Shown: positions 35,276 to 44,372, numbered from the stretch's first letter. The stretch: DNA of 64,000 nucleotides from Actinomycetota bacterium (GCA_005884005.1 VAWI01000011.1:1-64000); one strand, 5' to 3'. Numbers and translations are program-made. Notes: generated from the letters alone by a model not told the origin.

Positions 35276-36220
35276 ATGCCGAAAAAGCCGCTACGCGAGC
35301 AGGTGATCGTCGTCACAGGAGCCTCGAGTGGCGTCGGCCGCGCGATCGCACGCGTGGCCGGCGAACGAGGCGCGAGGGTCGTTGTGGCGGCGCGCGGCGA
35401 GGACGGCCTCAACGCGGCGGTCGAGGAGATCGAGCGCGCGGGCTCGGAGGCGCTTGCGGTCGCGGGCGACCTCGCCGAGCGAGAGCAGAACGAGGAGCTC
35501 GTCCGCCGGTCGCTGGAGCGGTTCGGCCGCATCGACACGTTTGTCGCCAACGCGATCGTCACCGTGTACGCGGAGGTTGAGCAGCTCGAGCCCGACGAGC
35601 TGCGCCGCGTGATGGACGTCAACTTCTTTGGTGTTGCGTACGGCTACTGGGCAGCGCTGTCGGCGCTGAAGGAGAGCCACGGCACCTTTCTGCACGTGTC
35701 CTCTGCGCTTGCATACCGCGGGATCCCGCTGCAGGCCGCGTACTGTTCCTCGAAGGCGGCCGCGCGAACTTTTCTCGAGTCGGCGCGTGTTGAGCTTCAG
35801 AAGCACGGCCATGACGTCGCGATCTCGCTCGTCCTGCCCGGTGCGATCAACACCCCGCAGTTCGACCGGGACCGGCAGAAGCTCGGCAAGCAGCCGCAGC
35901 CGGTGCCGCCGATCTACCAGCCCGAGCCCTATGCCGAGGCGGTGCTGCGCTGCGCCGAGAAGCCGATCCGCGAGCTCCCAGTCTCCTGGGGGGCGCAGAA
36001 GCTCCTCTGGGGCCAGAAGCTCTCGCCCCGCACCGGCGACTGGATGCTGCGCCGGATCGGCTGGAAAAAGCAACACACGGGCGAGGACAAACCGGTCGAT
36101 TCGCCCGACAACCTGTTCGAGACGCTGGCCGGCGATCCGGGCGCACACGGCCGCTTCGACGCGCAGGCGAAGAGATCGACCGCGTGGACGAGGCTGCGGC
36201 TGCTGATCCCGAAGCGTTAG
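35276..36220 (+). CDS. Short-chain dehydrogenase/reductase
   Basis: A 314-residue SDR. It has the nucleotide loop TGASSGVGRA (14-23), catalytic Ser in HVSSALAYRG (about 142), Tyr156 and Lys160 in YCSSK, and the usual NAG motif replaced by VANAI. The C-terminal about 60 residues extend beyond the classic 250. Substrate is unknown; such extended SDRs often act on lipids or steroids. It lies alone between tatA and the convergent membrane protein, and probably has its own promoter in the 41-bp divergent gap. Confidence 0.88.
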   Translation: MPKKPLREQVIVVTGASSGVGRAIARVAGERGARVVVAARGEDGLNAAVEEIERAGSEALAVAGDLAEREQNEELVRRSLERFGRIDTFVANAIVTVYAEVEQLEPDELRRVMDVNFFGVAYGYWAALSALKESHGTFLHVSSALAYRGIPLQAAYCSSKAAARTFLESARVELQKHGHDVAISLVLPGAINTPQFDRDRQKLGKQPQPVPPIYQPEPYAEAVLRCAEKPIRELPVSWGAQKLLWGQKLSPRTGDWMLRRIGWKKQHTGEDKPVDSPDNLFETLAGDPGAHGRFDAQAKRSTAWTRLRLLIPKR

Positions 36221-36222
36221 AG

Positions 36223-36615
36223 CTAATAAACGAACGCGCGCGCCCGCCCGGCGCTGACCTGGACGAGCCAGGCCGACAAGACGAGGCTCGGGAAGCTCGA
36301 GAAGAGCCCGTAGGTCGGGAGCGCCGGAATCGTGTGGCCGCCGAGATCCGGCATTGCCTGGACGAGTGCGAGACTGACGAGGCGTCCGGCCATCAGCGCT
36401 CCGGCCGCGAAGGCGAAGGCCACGTTGTACTTCAAGACCCGCAGCACGATCTTGACGGCGACCGCGCCGCAGATGCTGGTCAGGATCGCCCAGGCCTCGA
36501 CGCTCGTTGAGGGGGCGAGTCCCACGAAGGCTGCGCTGATCCAGGCGCTGATCGCGCCGCCGACGAACACCGCTGTCAGAGCGGTTACAAAGCTGGGCTG
36601 TCTGGCGTCGGCCAT
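36223..36615 (-). CDS. Four-helix membrane protein of unknown function
   Basis: A 130-residue hydrophobic protein with about four TM helices (11-31, 45-65, 67-85, 102-122) and few charged residues. It starts MADARQPSFVTALTAV, with GGAGGAAAG upstream of the ATG. It converges with the SDR gene and diverges from sufC. I do not recognise the family, and no conserved catalytic residues stand out. Confidence 0.65.
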   Translation of the reverse strand: MADARQPSFVTALTAVFVGGAISAWISAAFVGLAPSTSVEAWAILTSICGAVAVKIVLRVLKYNVAFAFAAGALMAGRLVSLALVQAMPDLGGHTIPALPTYGLFSSFPSLVLSAWLVQVSAGRARAFVY

Positions 36616-36768
36616 GTCTTTCCTCCTTCGGCGTGGCCGCCCGCCATGCAGTGGTTCTCAGCGTGGTTCGGCGGGTTTGCAGCGTTCCTGTATCCCTCGT
36701 TCGGTGGCCACCACAGACCCGCTAGCATGGATTTGCGGGCCACGCCGTCCGGCACCCGCATCCTGATC

Positions 36769-37536
36769 ATGGCACTCCTAGAACTCAAGAATCTGCATGT
36801 CGCGCTGGAGGACGGCACCGAGATCGTCAAGGGTGTCGATCTCGCCGTGAACACGAACGAGACCCATGCAGTCATGGGGCCGAACGGCTCTGGCAAATCG
36901 ACTCTCGCCTACGCGCTGATGGGTCACCCAGCCTACGAGATCACAGAGGGTGAGCTCCTGCTCGATGGTGAAGACCTGACCCAAATGGAGGCCGACGAGC
37001 GGGCGCAGAGGGGCCTCTTCCTCGCGTTCCAGTATCCGCACGCCGTTCCCGGCGTGACGGTGACGAGCTTCATGCGCTCGGCGATCAACTCGGTTCGCAA
37101 GGCGAAGGCCGGCGGGGATGACCCGATTCCGATTCCCGAGTTCCGCAAAGAACTGATGGCGGCGATGGAGCAGCTGAAGGTCCCGCGCGAGATGGCGAGC
37201 CGCTACTTGAACGAGGGCTTCTCGGGCGGCGAGAAGAAGCGGGTCGAGATCTTGCAGATGGCGATGCTGAAGCCGCGCATCGCCGTGCTCGACGAGACGG
37301 ACTCCGGACTCGACATCGACGCGCTGAAAATCGTCGCCGGCGGCGTCAAGGACCTCGTTGGCCCTAACATGGGTGCAATCGTGATTACGCACTACCAGCG
37401 AATCCTCAACTACATCGATCCCGACTTTGTGCACGTCTTCGTCGGCGGGCGTATCGTCGAGGAAGGTGGCCCAGAGCTCGCGCACAAGCTGGAGGCTGAG
37501 GGCTACGAAGCGTTCACACCTGAGGTGGTGAAGTAA
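36769..37536 (+). CDS. sufC: Fe-S assembly ATPase SufC
   Basis: A 255-residue ABC ATPase. Walker A GPNGSGKS, signature FSGGEKKRVEI, Walker B IAVLDETDSGLD (the SufC-type DETDSGLD) and the H-loop ITHYQRIL are all present. SufC dimerises on SufBD and drives Fe-S assembly. ATG 36769 was chosen over ATG 36727, which overlaps a TAGCAT box. sufB starts immediately after its stop. The order C-B-D differs from sufBCD of Proteobacteria but is known in other bacteria. Confidence 0.96.
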   Translation: MALLELKNLHVALEDGTEIVKGVDLAVNTNETHAVMGPNGSGKSTLAYALMGHPAYEITEGELLLDGEDLTQMEADERAQRGLFLAFQYPHAVPGVTVTSFMRSAINSVRKAKAGGDDPIPIPEFRKELMAAMEQLKVPREMASRYLNEGFSGGEKKRVEILQMAMLKPRIAVLDETDSGLDIDALKIVAGGVKDLVGPNMGAIVITHYQRILNYIDPDFVHVFVGGRIVEEGGPELAHKLEAEGYEAFTPEVVK

Positions 37537-38952
37537 ATGGCGGCTACACCAGAGACAGAGATCGTCGCCGGAATCGGCAACGACTACAAGTACGGCTTCC
37601 ACGACGAGGAGAACTACGTCTTCAAGTCCGAGCGGGGTCTTTCGGCAGAGGTGGTCGCCGCGATCTCTGAACGTAAGAACGAGCCGGACTGGATGCGGAA
37701 GTTCCGCCTCAAGTCTCTCGAGTACTTCATGGCGCGCCCGCTGCCGGAATGGGGCGGCGACCTGAGCCAGATCGACTTCGACAACATCTACTACTACATC
37801 AAGCCGACCGAGGAGCAGGCCAACACCTGGGAAGACCTGCCGGCGGACATCAAGAACACCTGGGACCGCCTCGGGATCCCAGAGGCGGAGCGGAAGTTCC
37901 TAGCCGGCGTCGGCGCCCAATACGAGTCCGAGGTCGTCTACCACAAGCTTCAGGAGAAGCTCGAGTCGCAGGGCGTGATCTTCAAGGACATGGACTCCGG
38001 CCTGCGGGACCACGAGGAGCTCGTGAAGCAGTACTTCGGGACGATCATCCCTCAGAACGACAACAAGTTCGCAGCCCTGAACTCGGCCGTCTGGTCGGGC
38101 GGCTCATTCATCTACGTTCCGCCGGGCGTCTCGATCGAGATGCCGCTCCAGGCCTACTTCCGGATCAACGCCGAGAACATGGGCCAGTTCGAGCGCACGC
38201 TGATCATCGTCGACGAGGGCGCTTACGTTCACTACGTCGAGGGCTGCACGGCGCCGATCTACACGACCGACTCGCTGCACTCAGCGGTGGTCGAGATCAT
38301 CGTCAAGGAAGGCGGCCGTTGCCGCTACACGACGATCCAGAACTGGTCGACCAACGTCTACAACCTGGTCACCAAGCGGGCCGTCGCCTACAAGGACGCG
38401 ACGATGGAATGGGTCGACGGGAACCTCGGTTCGAAGCTGACGATGAAGTACCCCGCCATCTGGCTGCTCGGCGAGCGGGCGCACGGCGAGGTGCTCTCGA
38501 TCGCGTTCGCTAACAAAGGCCAGCACCAGGACGCGGGCGGCAAGGCCGTGCACGTGGCGCCGAAGACGACCTCGACGATTACGTCGAAGTCGATCTCGAA
38601 GAACGGCGGCCGAGCGTCCTATCGCGGGCTGCTCGAGGTGGCCAAAGGTGCCGAGGGCGCAAAGTCGAAGGTCGTCTGCGACGCGCTGATCCTCGACGAG
38701 GACTCGCGTACCGACACGTATCCGTACATCAGCATCGACGAGAACAACGTCGACATCGGCCACGAGGCGACCGTCTCGAAGATCGGCGAGGAGCAGCTCT
38801 TCTACCTGATGTCGCGCGGCCTCTCTGAGGCCGAGGCGGCGGCGATGATCGTCTCCGGCTTCGTCGAGCCGATCACGAAGGAGCTGCCGCTCGAGTACGC
38901 GGTCGAGATGAACCGGCTGATCCAGTTGCAGATGGAAGGGTCAGTCGGCTAG
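37537..38952 (+). CDS. sufB: Fe-S assembly scaffold SufB
   Basis: A 471-residue SufB. It has the typical start region [19 protein letters not shown], the beta-helix core, the conserved [20 protein letters not shown] segment and the C-terminal [20 protein letters not shown]. SufB receives sulfur from SufS/SufU and nucleates the cluster with SufC and SufD. The ATG directly abuts the sufC stop codon, implying translational coupling. A repeat (39005-39023) separates it from sufD. Confidence 0.97.
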   Translation: MAATPETEIVAGIGNDYKYGFHDEENYVFKSERGLSAEVVAAISERKNEPDWMRKFRLKSLEYFMARPLPEWGGDLSQIDFDNIYYYIKPTEEQANTWEDLPADIKNTWDRLGIPEAERKFLAGVGAQYESEVVYHKLQEKLESQGVIFKDMDSGLRDHEELVKQYFGTIIPQNDNKFAALNSAVWSGGSFIYVPPGVSIEMPLQAYFRINAENMGQFERTLIIVDEGAYVHYVEGCTAPIYTTDSLHSAVVEIIVKEGGRCRYTTIQNWSTNVYNLVTKRAVAYKDATMEWVDGNLGSKLTMKYPAIWLLGERAHGEVLSIAFANKGQHQDAGGKAVHVAPKTTSTITSKSISKNGGRASYRGLLEVAKGAEGAKSKVVCDALILDEDSRTDTYPYISIDENNVDIGHEATVSKIGEEQLFYLMSRGLSEAEAAAMIVSGFVEPITKELPLEYAVEMNRLIQLQMEGSVG

Positions 38953-39004
38953 CTCCGAGATCTCGTTGCAACTCGCGCACGCTCTCGCAACAAACCGCCC
39001 CGTT

Positions 39005-39023
39005 CGGGGTCAGGCCCCGGCCG
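39005..39023 (+). repeat. Short palindromic repeat (family C) before sufD
   Basis: CGGGGTCAGGCCCCGGCCG at 39005-39023. The same block with one change occurs inside sufD at 39165-39183. GGGG and CCCC around TCAG(G/A) can pair. It lies in the sufB-sufD spacer. Confidence 0.6.
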
Positions 39024-39041
39024 TGTCCGAAGGCGCTGCCG

Positions 39042-40217
39042 ATGCGCTCTGAGCTGCTCGAGCGCTACCGCGCACTGCCGCTGCCGTCGACGACCGACGA
39101 GCCGTGGCGCTTCACCGACCTGAAGGGCTTCGACCCGGACACCTTTGTCTCGAACGGCCATGTCCGGGGTCAGACCCCGGCCGGGGCCGCGGGGAGCATG
39201 CTCGACCTCGACGTGGCCGCTCTGGCCACGGTCACTGAGGACGGGATCGAGATCGAGCGCGCGCCGGAAGGCGTCACCTTCGAGCCGCTGCGCGACCACG
39301 AAATGCTCGGCACGCTCGTCGGCGCCGACGAGAAGTTCGCGGCCCATAACGCTGCGCTCTGGGAGCACGGCTTGCTCGTCCAGGTTCCGAAGGGAGTCGT
39401 CCTCGAAAAGCCTCTCTACGTCCGGATCGCCAACTCGCACGACGACGGCGCGCTCTTCTGGCGCCTGCTCGTTGTCGCCGAGCCGGAGAGTCGTTTCAGC
39501 GTCGTCGAGGAGTACGCCTCCGCGCGGCCGGACCTCGCCGGCTACTCGAACGCCGTCTCCGAGCTCTTCGTCGGCCAGGGCGCGAAGGTCGAGTACGTCT
39601 CGCTACAGAACCTGTCCGCCGAGACCTGGCACTTCGCCTCGCACCGTGCGCGGGTCGACCGCGACGCTGAGCTCGACTGGGTCGCCGGCGGTTTCGGCTC
39701 GAAGAAGGGCAAGACGCGGATCCAGAACGACCTCGCCGGCGCCGGAGCGACCTCGCGCGTCACCGGCGCCTACTTCGCCGACGGCGAGCAGCACCTCGAC
39801 TACGACACTTTCCAGGAGCACATCGCTCCGAATACGACCTCCGACTTCGCCTTCAAGGGTGCCCTCCGCGACCATGCGACCGCGGTCTGGCGCGGGATGA
39901 TCAAGGTCGAGAAGGACGCGCAGAAGACAAACGCGTACCAGGAGAACCGCAACCTGATCCTGTCCGAGCAGGCGCACGCCGATTCGATCCCCGGCCTCGA
40001 GATCGAGGCCAACGACGTCCGCTGCACGCACGGCGCCACGATCAGCCCGGTCAATCGCGACGAGCTCTTCTATGCGATGGCTCGCGGCATCTCCCGCGGC
40101 GAGGCCGAGCGCCTGATCGTGCGTGGCTTCTTCACCGACGTCCTGAACCGGATCGAACTCGAGCCGGTGCGCGAGGCCGTCACCGAGGCCCTCGAGGCCC
40201 GGATCCCCCAGGCCTAG
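39042..40217 (+). CDS. sufD: Fe-S assembly protein SufD
   Basis: A 391-residue SufD, homologous to SufB in the beta-helix core and C-terminus (YAMARGISRGEAERLIVRGF). It has no obvious catalytic motif. A family-C repeat at 39165-39183 falls inside the frame and encodes about residues 42-48 (GQTPAGA) without breaking it. SufD supports SufB in the SufBC2D scaffold and is needed for iron acquisition. It starts at ATG 39042, about 90 bp after sufB. Confidence 0.93.
   Translation: MRSELLERYRALPLPSTTDEPWRFTDLKGFDPDTFVSNGHVRGQTPAGAAGSMLDLDVAALATVTEDGIEIERAPEGVTFEPLRDHEMLGTLVGADEKFAAHNAALWEHGLLVQVPKGVVLEKPLYVRIANSHDDGALFWRLLVVAEPESRFSVVEEYASARPDLAGYSNAVSELFVGQGAKVEYVSLQNLSAETWHFASHRARVDRDAELDWVAGGFGSKKGKTRIQNDLAGAGATSRVTGAYFADGEQHLDYDTFQEHIAPNTTSDFAFKGALRDHATAVWRGMIKVEKDAQKTNAYQENRNLILSEQAHADSIPGLEIEANDVRCTHGATISPVNRDELFYAMARGISRGEAERLIVRGFFTDVLNRIELEPVREAVTEALEARIPQA
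39165..39183 (+). repeat. Family C repeat inside sufD
   Basis: CGGGGTCAGACCCCGGCCG, one base different from the copy 160 bp upstream. It lies in frame within the N-terminal region of sufD. Confidence 0.6.
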
Positions 40218-40288
40218 AGAAACCGGGTTACTCTCCGCCTCGTCCGGCATTCCCGGCGCCTCCCGACTTCTCGGCCGACGAGGCGGCG

Positions 40289-40399
40289 ATGATTGCCGCG
40301 CCGGTCCCCGCCGAGGCGCTCTGGGACGAGGTGGACGTGTTCGGGTCGATCACGCCCGAGGAGCAGGCGATGATCGACGACGCTGCGGCGGCGAGTTAG
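40289..40399 (+). CDS. Possible 36-residue protein after sufD
   Basis: An ATG frame of 36 codons ends in TAG at 40399, four bases into the convergent cytochrome lipoprotein gene. The frame is open upstream but has no start. The sequence has two similar amphipathic blocks (SADEAAMIAA, just before the ATG, and TPEEQAMIDDAA), with a coding-like composition. No ribosome site was seen. It could be a small protein or chance. Confidence 0.3.
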   Translation: MIAAPVPAEALWDEVDVFGSITPEEQAMIDDAAAAS

Positions 40400-41754
40400 G
40401 CACGAGCGCCGCGGTAGCAGTCTCTGCGGTATGCGGCGGGCACGGCATTGCACCGGGCCCGCCGCGCCGCGGCCTCGTTCGCGAAGCTGCCCAGGATCGT
40501 GCCGATCCCGTTGAAGCAGTAAGAGCGCGTCGCGGCGGGTGCGAGCAGGCACATCTTGATCGCGCGGGCCGGGCCGGCGTCGTTCGAGGTCAGGTCGCGG
40601 GAGCCGCCGTAGATGCACTCGCGCTCCATCGAGCCCGCAAGGCGGCAGAGCTGGACGATCTTCCGCGGGTTCTGGACGCTGTAGCCCGAGGCGTCGCGGC
40701 CGAAGGACTGAAAGCAGGTCCCGACCCAGCCTGTCTCGGCCTTCCGGCACCACGTGGCCGCTTTTCGGAAGTCGTAGTGGACGACCGGCAGGACCCGCGA
40801 GGTCACCATCAGGTAGCAGTAGAGCTTGTCTCCCGCCGCGACCTTGTCGCACGGGTAGAGCAGGTCCTTCTTGCTCACCCACTTCGTCGGCGCGATCTGC
40901 ATCGGCCCCGGCAAGAAGTTCTGCATGAAGACGCCGCCTGTGCACGAGGTGCGGTCCCAGGCAGTCGCGAGGTGGTCGCACACCTTGAGCGAATACGGCA
41001 GGTCGTTGAGGCTGTAGATCATCAGCCCGTGTCCGAGGCCATGGACGCACTGGTAGAGGAGGAAGTACGTCTTGTTGATCTCCTTGCCCGTGCAGAGGCT
41101 GCGGGCGATCGACGCGACCTTCGAGCGGGGGACGCCGCCGAATGCTCGCTCGATGACGCCGTGGTAGTAGCCCGACCAGCACGTCATCGAGCCGTTCGCG
41201 AGCGCCTGGGCGGCGTTGTCGTGGTAGCGGACGTAGCCGGCGTGGCCGATCTCGTGCGCGATCTGGTGGCAGCCGCTGTTGACCATCGGATTGGTCTTCA
41301 TGTAGCTCGAGAGCTTCGCCAGGGCTGCCTCGGGGTTCTCGTAGTAGGCGATGTTCCCGAACGCCTGCTTGTAGCAGGCGTAGTCGCTGTGACAGTCGGA
41401 AAGCTTGACGTGATTCGGTTTGAAGGCTGTCAGCGCTGCCGAGTTGTTCTTGGTCGACGCGGCCACAAAGCTCGCGACGTCGCGGATCTGGCCGGTGCTG
41501 AGCTTGCCCGCGAAGGAGGGCATGCCGCCGCCTCCGTTCGAGACTTGGCGGACGACGGAGTCGTAGCTCGGCTTCAGCTGGTCGAGGTTCGGGCCGGTCT
41601 GGCCGCTCGACTTCGCGGCCGACAATGCGTGGCACCCGCCGCAGTCTGCTGACGCGAAAACCTTCGCGCCTGCCGCGGTCCGCGCGCTCTTCCCGCTGCC
41701 GCATCCTGCCATGAGCACGGCCGCTGCTAGCAGCGCGAATGCCGTCTTGCGCAT
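40396..41754 (-). CDS. Lipoprotein with cytochrome c domain and Cys/His-rich domain
   Basis: A 452-residue exported protein. The signal peptide (RKTAFALLAAAVLMAGC) has a lipobox Cys. A cytochrome c domain (about 30-100) carries CGGCH. The remaining 340 residues are an unfamiliar domain with some 18 cysteines and several His clusters: CHQIAHEIGHAGY, YYHGVIERAF, CVHGLGHGLM. The H-x3-H and H-x3-H-like pairs look metal-binding; the Cys spacing suggests disulfides or extra metal sites. It starts seven bases after a TACCCT box. I do not recognise this second domain. The function may be extracytoplasmic redox or metal chemistry. Confidence 0.85.
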   Translation of the reverse strand: MRKTAFALLAAAVLMAGCGSGKSARTAAGAKVFASADCGGCHALSAAKSSGQTGPNLDQLKPSYDSVVRQVSNGGGGMPSFAGKLSTGQIRDVASFVAASTKNNSAALTAFKPNHVKLSDCHSDYACYKQAFGNIAYYENPEAALAKLSSYMKTNPMVNSGCHQIAHEIGHAGYVRYHDNAAQALANGSMTCWSGYYHGVIERAFGGVPRSKVASIARSLCTGKEINKTYFLLYQCVHGLGHGLMIYSLNDLPYSLKVCDHLATAWDRTSCTGGVFMQNFLPGPMQIAPTKWVSKKDLLYPCDKVAAGDKLYCYLMVTSRVLPVVHYDFRKAATWCRKAETGWVGTCFQSFGRDASGYSVQNPRKIVQLCRLAGSMERECIYGGSRDLTSNDAGPARAIKMCLLAPAATRSYCFNGIGTILGSFANEAAARRARCNAVPAAYRRDCYRGARA

Positions 41755-41761
41755 CTCTCAC

Positions 41762-41767
41762 AGGGTA
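41762..41767 (-). promoter_or_regulatory. -10-like box TACCCT before the cytochrome lipoprotein
   Basis: TACCCT on the minus strand, seven bases before the ATG at 41754. It is identical in sequence and spacing to the hsp20 box. Confidence 0.5.
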
Positions 41768-41806
41768 GGGGCATCGACGGCCGATCGGGCCGTTAGGTTC
41801 CGGGCG

Positions 41807-43093
41807 ACGCGACTGCTCACACTGTTCCTGGCCGGAATCGCTTTTGTTCCCGCGGCGGGTGCCGAGGGCGGTGGTTTTCTGACCTTGAAGCAGCTTTCGA
41901 ACCATGCTGACCCGTCGCTCCTACGAGTGAGCGGCGGTGCCCTCGTCGCCTACGACATCGAGTCCACCGGGTCGGTCGACGTGCTCGACGCCGGCGGAAC
42001 GACACACACCGTCGTGAGTGGCTGGCCGGCGGTCTCGGACCCCCAGCTCGTGCGCAAGCCGGATGGGACGATCTTTCTCTACTTCGGGGGGTCGACGCCC
42101 GACCTGAAGACGCAGGGCGCGCTTCGCTTCGCGTCGATCGACGGCGGCGCCTCTTGGAGCGGCCCTGTCAAGACGAACCCGGCGTCGACGATTGGCGACG
42201 TTCAGGCCTCGGCCCTTCGCCGCGACGGAGCGCCGTTGTTCTCCCAGGACGGCACCGGCTTCGTCAATGTCTACCAGGGCGACAACGGCGGCACGCTGCG
42301 CAACGACTTCAACCTCTGTTGCGGCTACAACGAGTCGCTGGCGGTCGATACCACGGGCCTTGCTCAGCTTGCGTTCTGGTCGAACGCGACCGGCAAGTCG
42401 GGTTACATGTATGAGAAGCTCGATGAGGCAGGTGGCGCGACCGCGGCGCCGGTGAATCTTGCCGCAGGCACAGATGCGCAGGCGTCCCCGTCGATCAATC
42501 GTCTGCCTCTTGTCGCGGCCGGTGCAGGCAACACCTTCATGGCTTGGCCCGGAGCGAGGCACGTGACGATCGCCGCGCTAGGCGCCGGGAAGTTGCGGCG
42601 CAAGTTCGCGACCGGTACGGCCGGCGCACCGAGACAAGTCGCACTCGCCGTCGAGCCCGACGGCACAAAGCTCTGGGTCGTCTGGACGCAGGGGAAATAC
42701 CTCTGGGCGACCCGGCTCCGCGATGCCGCTCACGCGGCCACGCCGATCGTCGTACGGACACCGCTGCCGGCCGGGCGGACGCCGTACACGCTCGAGGCGG
42801 TCGGCTTGGCCGGTCAGGTCCAGGCTGTCGTGAACGTCAGCGGCACTCCCGGGAACACGCTGTGGCGGACGCAACTGATTCCCGGTCTCGCCGCCAACAC
42901 GTCGCGCAAGCCGAAGCCGGTCGTCAAGATTCGAGATGACGTCGCGCCGGTCAAGGGAGCGACGCTCCGCGGCGGCGGCAAGATCGCCCACACGAATGCG
43001 AAGGGGCTCGCTTCGCTCAAGGGCTTCAAGCGTCATGCCCTCGTCAAGGTGACGAAGGCGGGTTACTTCGGAACGTCCTTCCGCGTCACGTAA
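41807..43093 (+). CDS. Secreted protein, probable beta-propeller or sialidase-like repeats
   Basis: A secreted protein of about 428 residues. Hydrophobic RLLTLFLAGIAFVPAAGA is a signal peptide. The rest has repeated beta-rich units reminiscent of BNR/sialidase-like repeats (SIDGGASWSGPVKTNP, and GTIFLYFGGSTPD), and ends in a basic, Ig-like tail. No ATG, GTG or TTG lies just before the signal peptide: an ACG at 41807 sits seven bases after a TAGGTT box, matching the local leaderless pattern. ATG 41711 is in frame but overlaps the divergent gene by 44 bases. Binding or scaffold function; no catalysis claimed. Confidence 0.65.
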   Translation, partial: TRLLTLFLAGIAFVPAAGAEGGGFLTLKQLSNHADPSLLRVSGGALVAYDIESTGSVDVLDAGGTTHTVVSGWPAVSDPQLVRKPDGTIFLYFGGSTPDLKTQGALRFASIDGGASWSGPVKTNPASTIGDVQASALRRDGAPLFSQDGTGFVNVYQGDNGGTLRNDFNLCCGYNESLAVDTTGLAQLAFWSNATGKSGYMYEKLDEAGGATAAPVNLAAGTDAQASPSINRLPLVAAGAGNTFMAWPGARHVTIAALGAGKLRRKFATGTAGAPRQVALAVEPDGTKLWVVWTQGKYLWATRLRDAAHAATPIVVRTPLPAGRTPYTLEAVGLAGQVQAVVNVSGTPGNTLWRTQLIPGLAANTSRKPKPVVKIRDDVAPVKGATLRGGGKIAHTNAKGLASLKGFKRHALVKVTKAGYFGTSFRVT

Positions 43094-43115
43094 CCGTGGG
43101 CCGGCCCGCCGGGGC

Positions 43116-43121
43116 TAGGAT
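43116..43121 (+). promoter_or_regulatory. -10-like box TAGGAT before sufS
   Basis: TAGGAT lies six bases before GTG 43128 with no ribosome site, so sufS can start its own transcript away from sufCBD. Confidence 0.5.
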
Positions 43122-43127
43122 GGCCCC

Positions 43128-44372
43128 GTGGCTGTGACGGCTCGTCCAAAGCTCGATGCGCAGAAGCTGCGCGCCGACTTCCCGATCTTCAACGAGCTGA
43201 TCCACGGAAAGCCGTTGTCGTTTCTCGACTCGGCGGCGAGCTCGCAGAAGCCCCGGCAGGTGCTCGACGCGATGCAGCGCTTCTACGAGACCTCGTACGC
43301 GAACGTCCACCGAGGGGTCTACGAATTGGCCGAGCGCGCGACGGCCGGCTACGAAGGTGCGCGCGAGACCGTCGGCCGCTTTCTCAACGCGCCTTCGGCA
43401 CGCGAGATCGTCTTCACCAGGAACGCAACCGAGGCGATCAACATCGTCGCGTACGCCTGGGGGATGAACAACCTCGGCCCGGGCGATGTCGTGCTTGTGA
43501 CCGAGCTCGAGCACCACTCGAACTTCGTGCCGTGGCAGTACGTCGCGCACAGGGCCGGCGCCGACTTCCGGATGCTCCCGCTCGACGACGAGGGTGGGCT
43601 GCGGCTCGACGCGCTCGACGAGCTCGCGGGTACGGGCCGGGTGAAGGTCGTCGCCGCTGGCATGGTCTCGAACTCGCTCGGCAGCGTGAACCCAGTCGAG
43701 AAGCTAGCCGCCTGGGCGCACGATCGCGGCGCGATCATGGTCTGTGACGCGGCGCAGGGCGCTCCGCACCGGGTCGTGGACGTCCAGGCGCTCGGTGCCG
43801 ACTTTGTCGCCGTCACGGCCCACAAGCTCTGTGGGCCGAGCGGAATCGGGGCGCTCTGGGGCCGGATGGAGCTGCTGCAGGAGATGGAACCCTTCAATCT
43901 CGGCGGCCACATGATCAGCCGAGTCACGTTCGAGGACACGAGCTGGGGCGAGGTGCCCGCGAAGTTCGAGGCCGGGACGCAGGCGATCGCCGAGGCCGTC
44001 GGCTTCGGCGCGGCGGTCGACTACATCACCGAGATCGGGCTCGACGCGATCGAGCAGCACGAACACGAGCTGGCCGCGTACGGGCTCGAGCGCCTTGCCG
44101 AGCTACCGTGGGTCAAGACGTACGGACCCCCGGCCGACCGCCGGGCCGGAATCATCTCTTTCAACGTCGACGGCATCCACCCGCACGACGTGGCGCAGAT
44201 CCTGGACGGCGAAGGAGTGGCGATTCGCGCCGGCCACCACTGCTGCCAGCCGCTGATGGCCAAGCTGGGCGTGGCCGCCACGAACCGGGCCAGCTTCTAC
44301 CTCTACACGGTCACCGACGAGATCGACCGGCTCGTCGACGGGCTGCACAAGGTCCGTAAGATCCTTTCTTAA
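43128..44372 (+). CDS. sufS: Cysteine desulfurase SufS
   Basis: A 414-residue PLP enzyme. The PLP Lys233 is in VTAHKLCGPSGIG, and the active-site Cys372 is in RAGHHCCQP, as in SufS/CsdA type II desulfurases. N-terminal residues (LDSAASSQKPRQVLDAM, then ANVHRGVYELAERAT) are typical. It takes sulfur from cysteine as a persulfide and passes it to SufU. It starts at GTG 43128 behind a TAGGAT box. The gene is separated from sufD by a divergent pair. Confidence 0.97.
   Translation: MAVTARPKLDAQKLRADFPIFNELIHGKPLSFLDSAASSQKPRQVLDAMQRFYETSYANVHRGVYELAERATAGYEGARETVGRFLNAPSAREIVFTRNATEAINIVAYAWGMNNLGPGDVVLVTELEHHSNFVPWQYVAHRAGADFRMLPLDDEGGLRLDALDELAGTGRVKVVAAGMVSNSLGSVNPVEKLAAWAHDRGAIMVCDAAQGAPHRVVDVQALGADFVAVTAHKLCGPSGIGALWGRMELLQEMEPFNLGGHMISRVTFEDTSWGEVPAKFEAGTQAIAEAVGFGAAVDYITEIGLDAIEQHEHELAAYGLERLAELPWVKTYGPPADRRAGIISFNVDGIHPHDVAQILDGEGVAIRAGHHCCQPLMAKLGVAATNRASFYLYTVTDEIDRLVDGLHKVRKILS

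Noticed and set aside
40214-41905. Second long minus-strand frame over the cytochrome lipoprotein gene
   Set aside because: It lacks a signal peptide and haem motif; the other frame has a lipobox and CGGCH.
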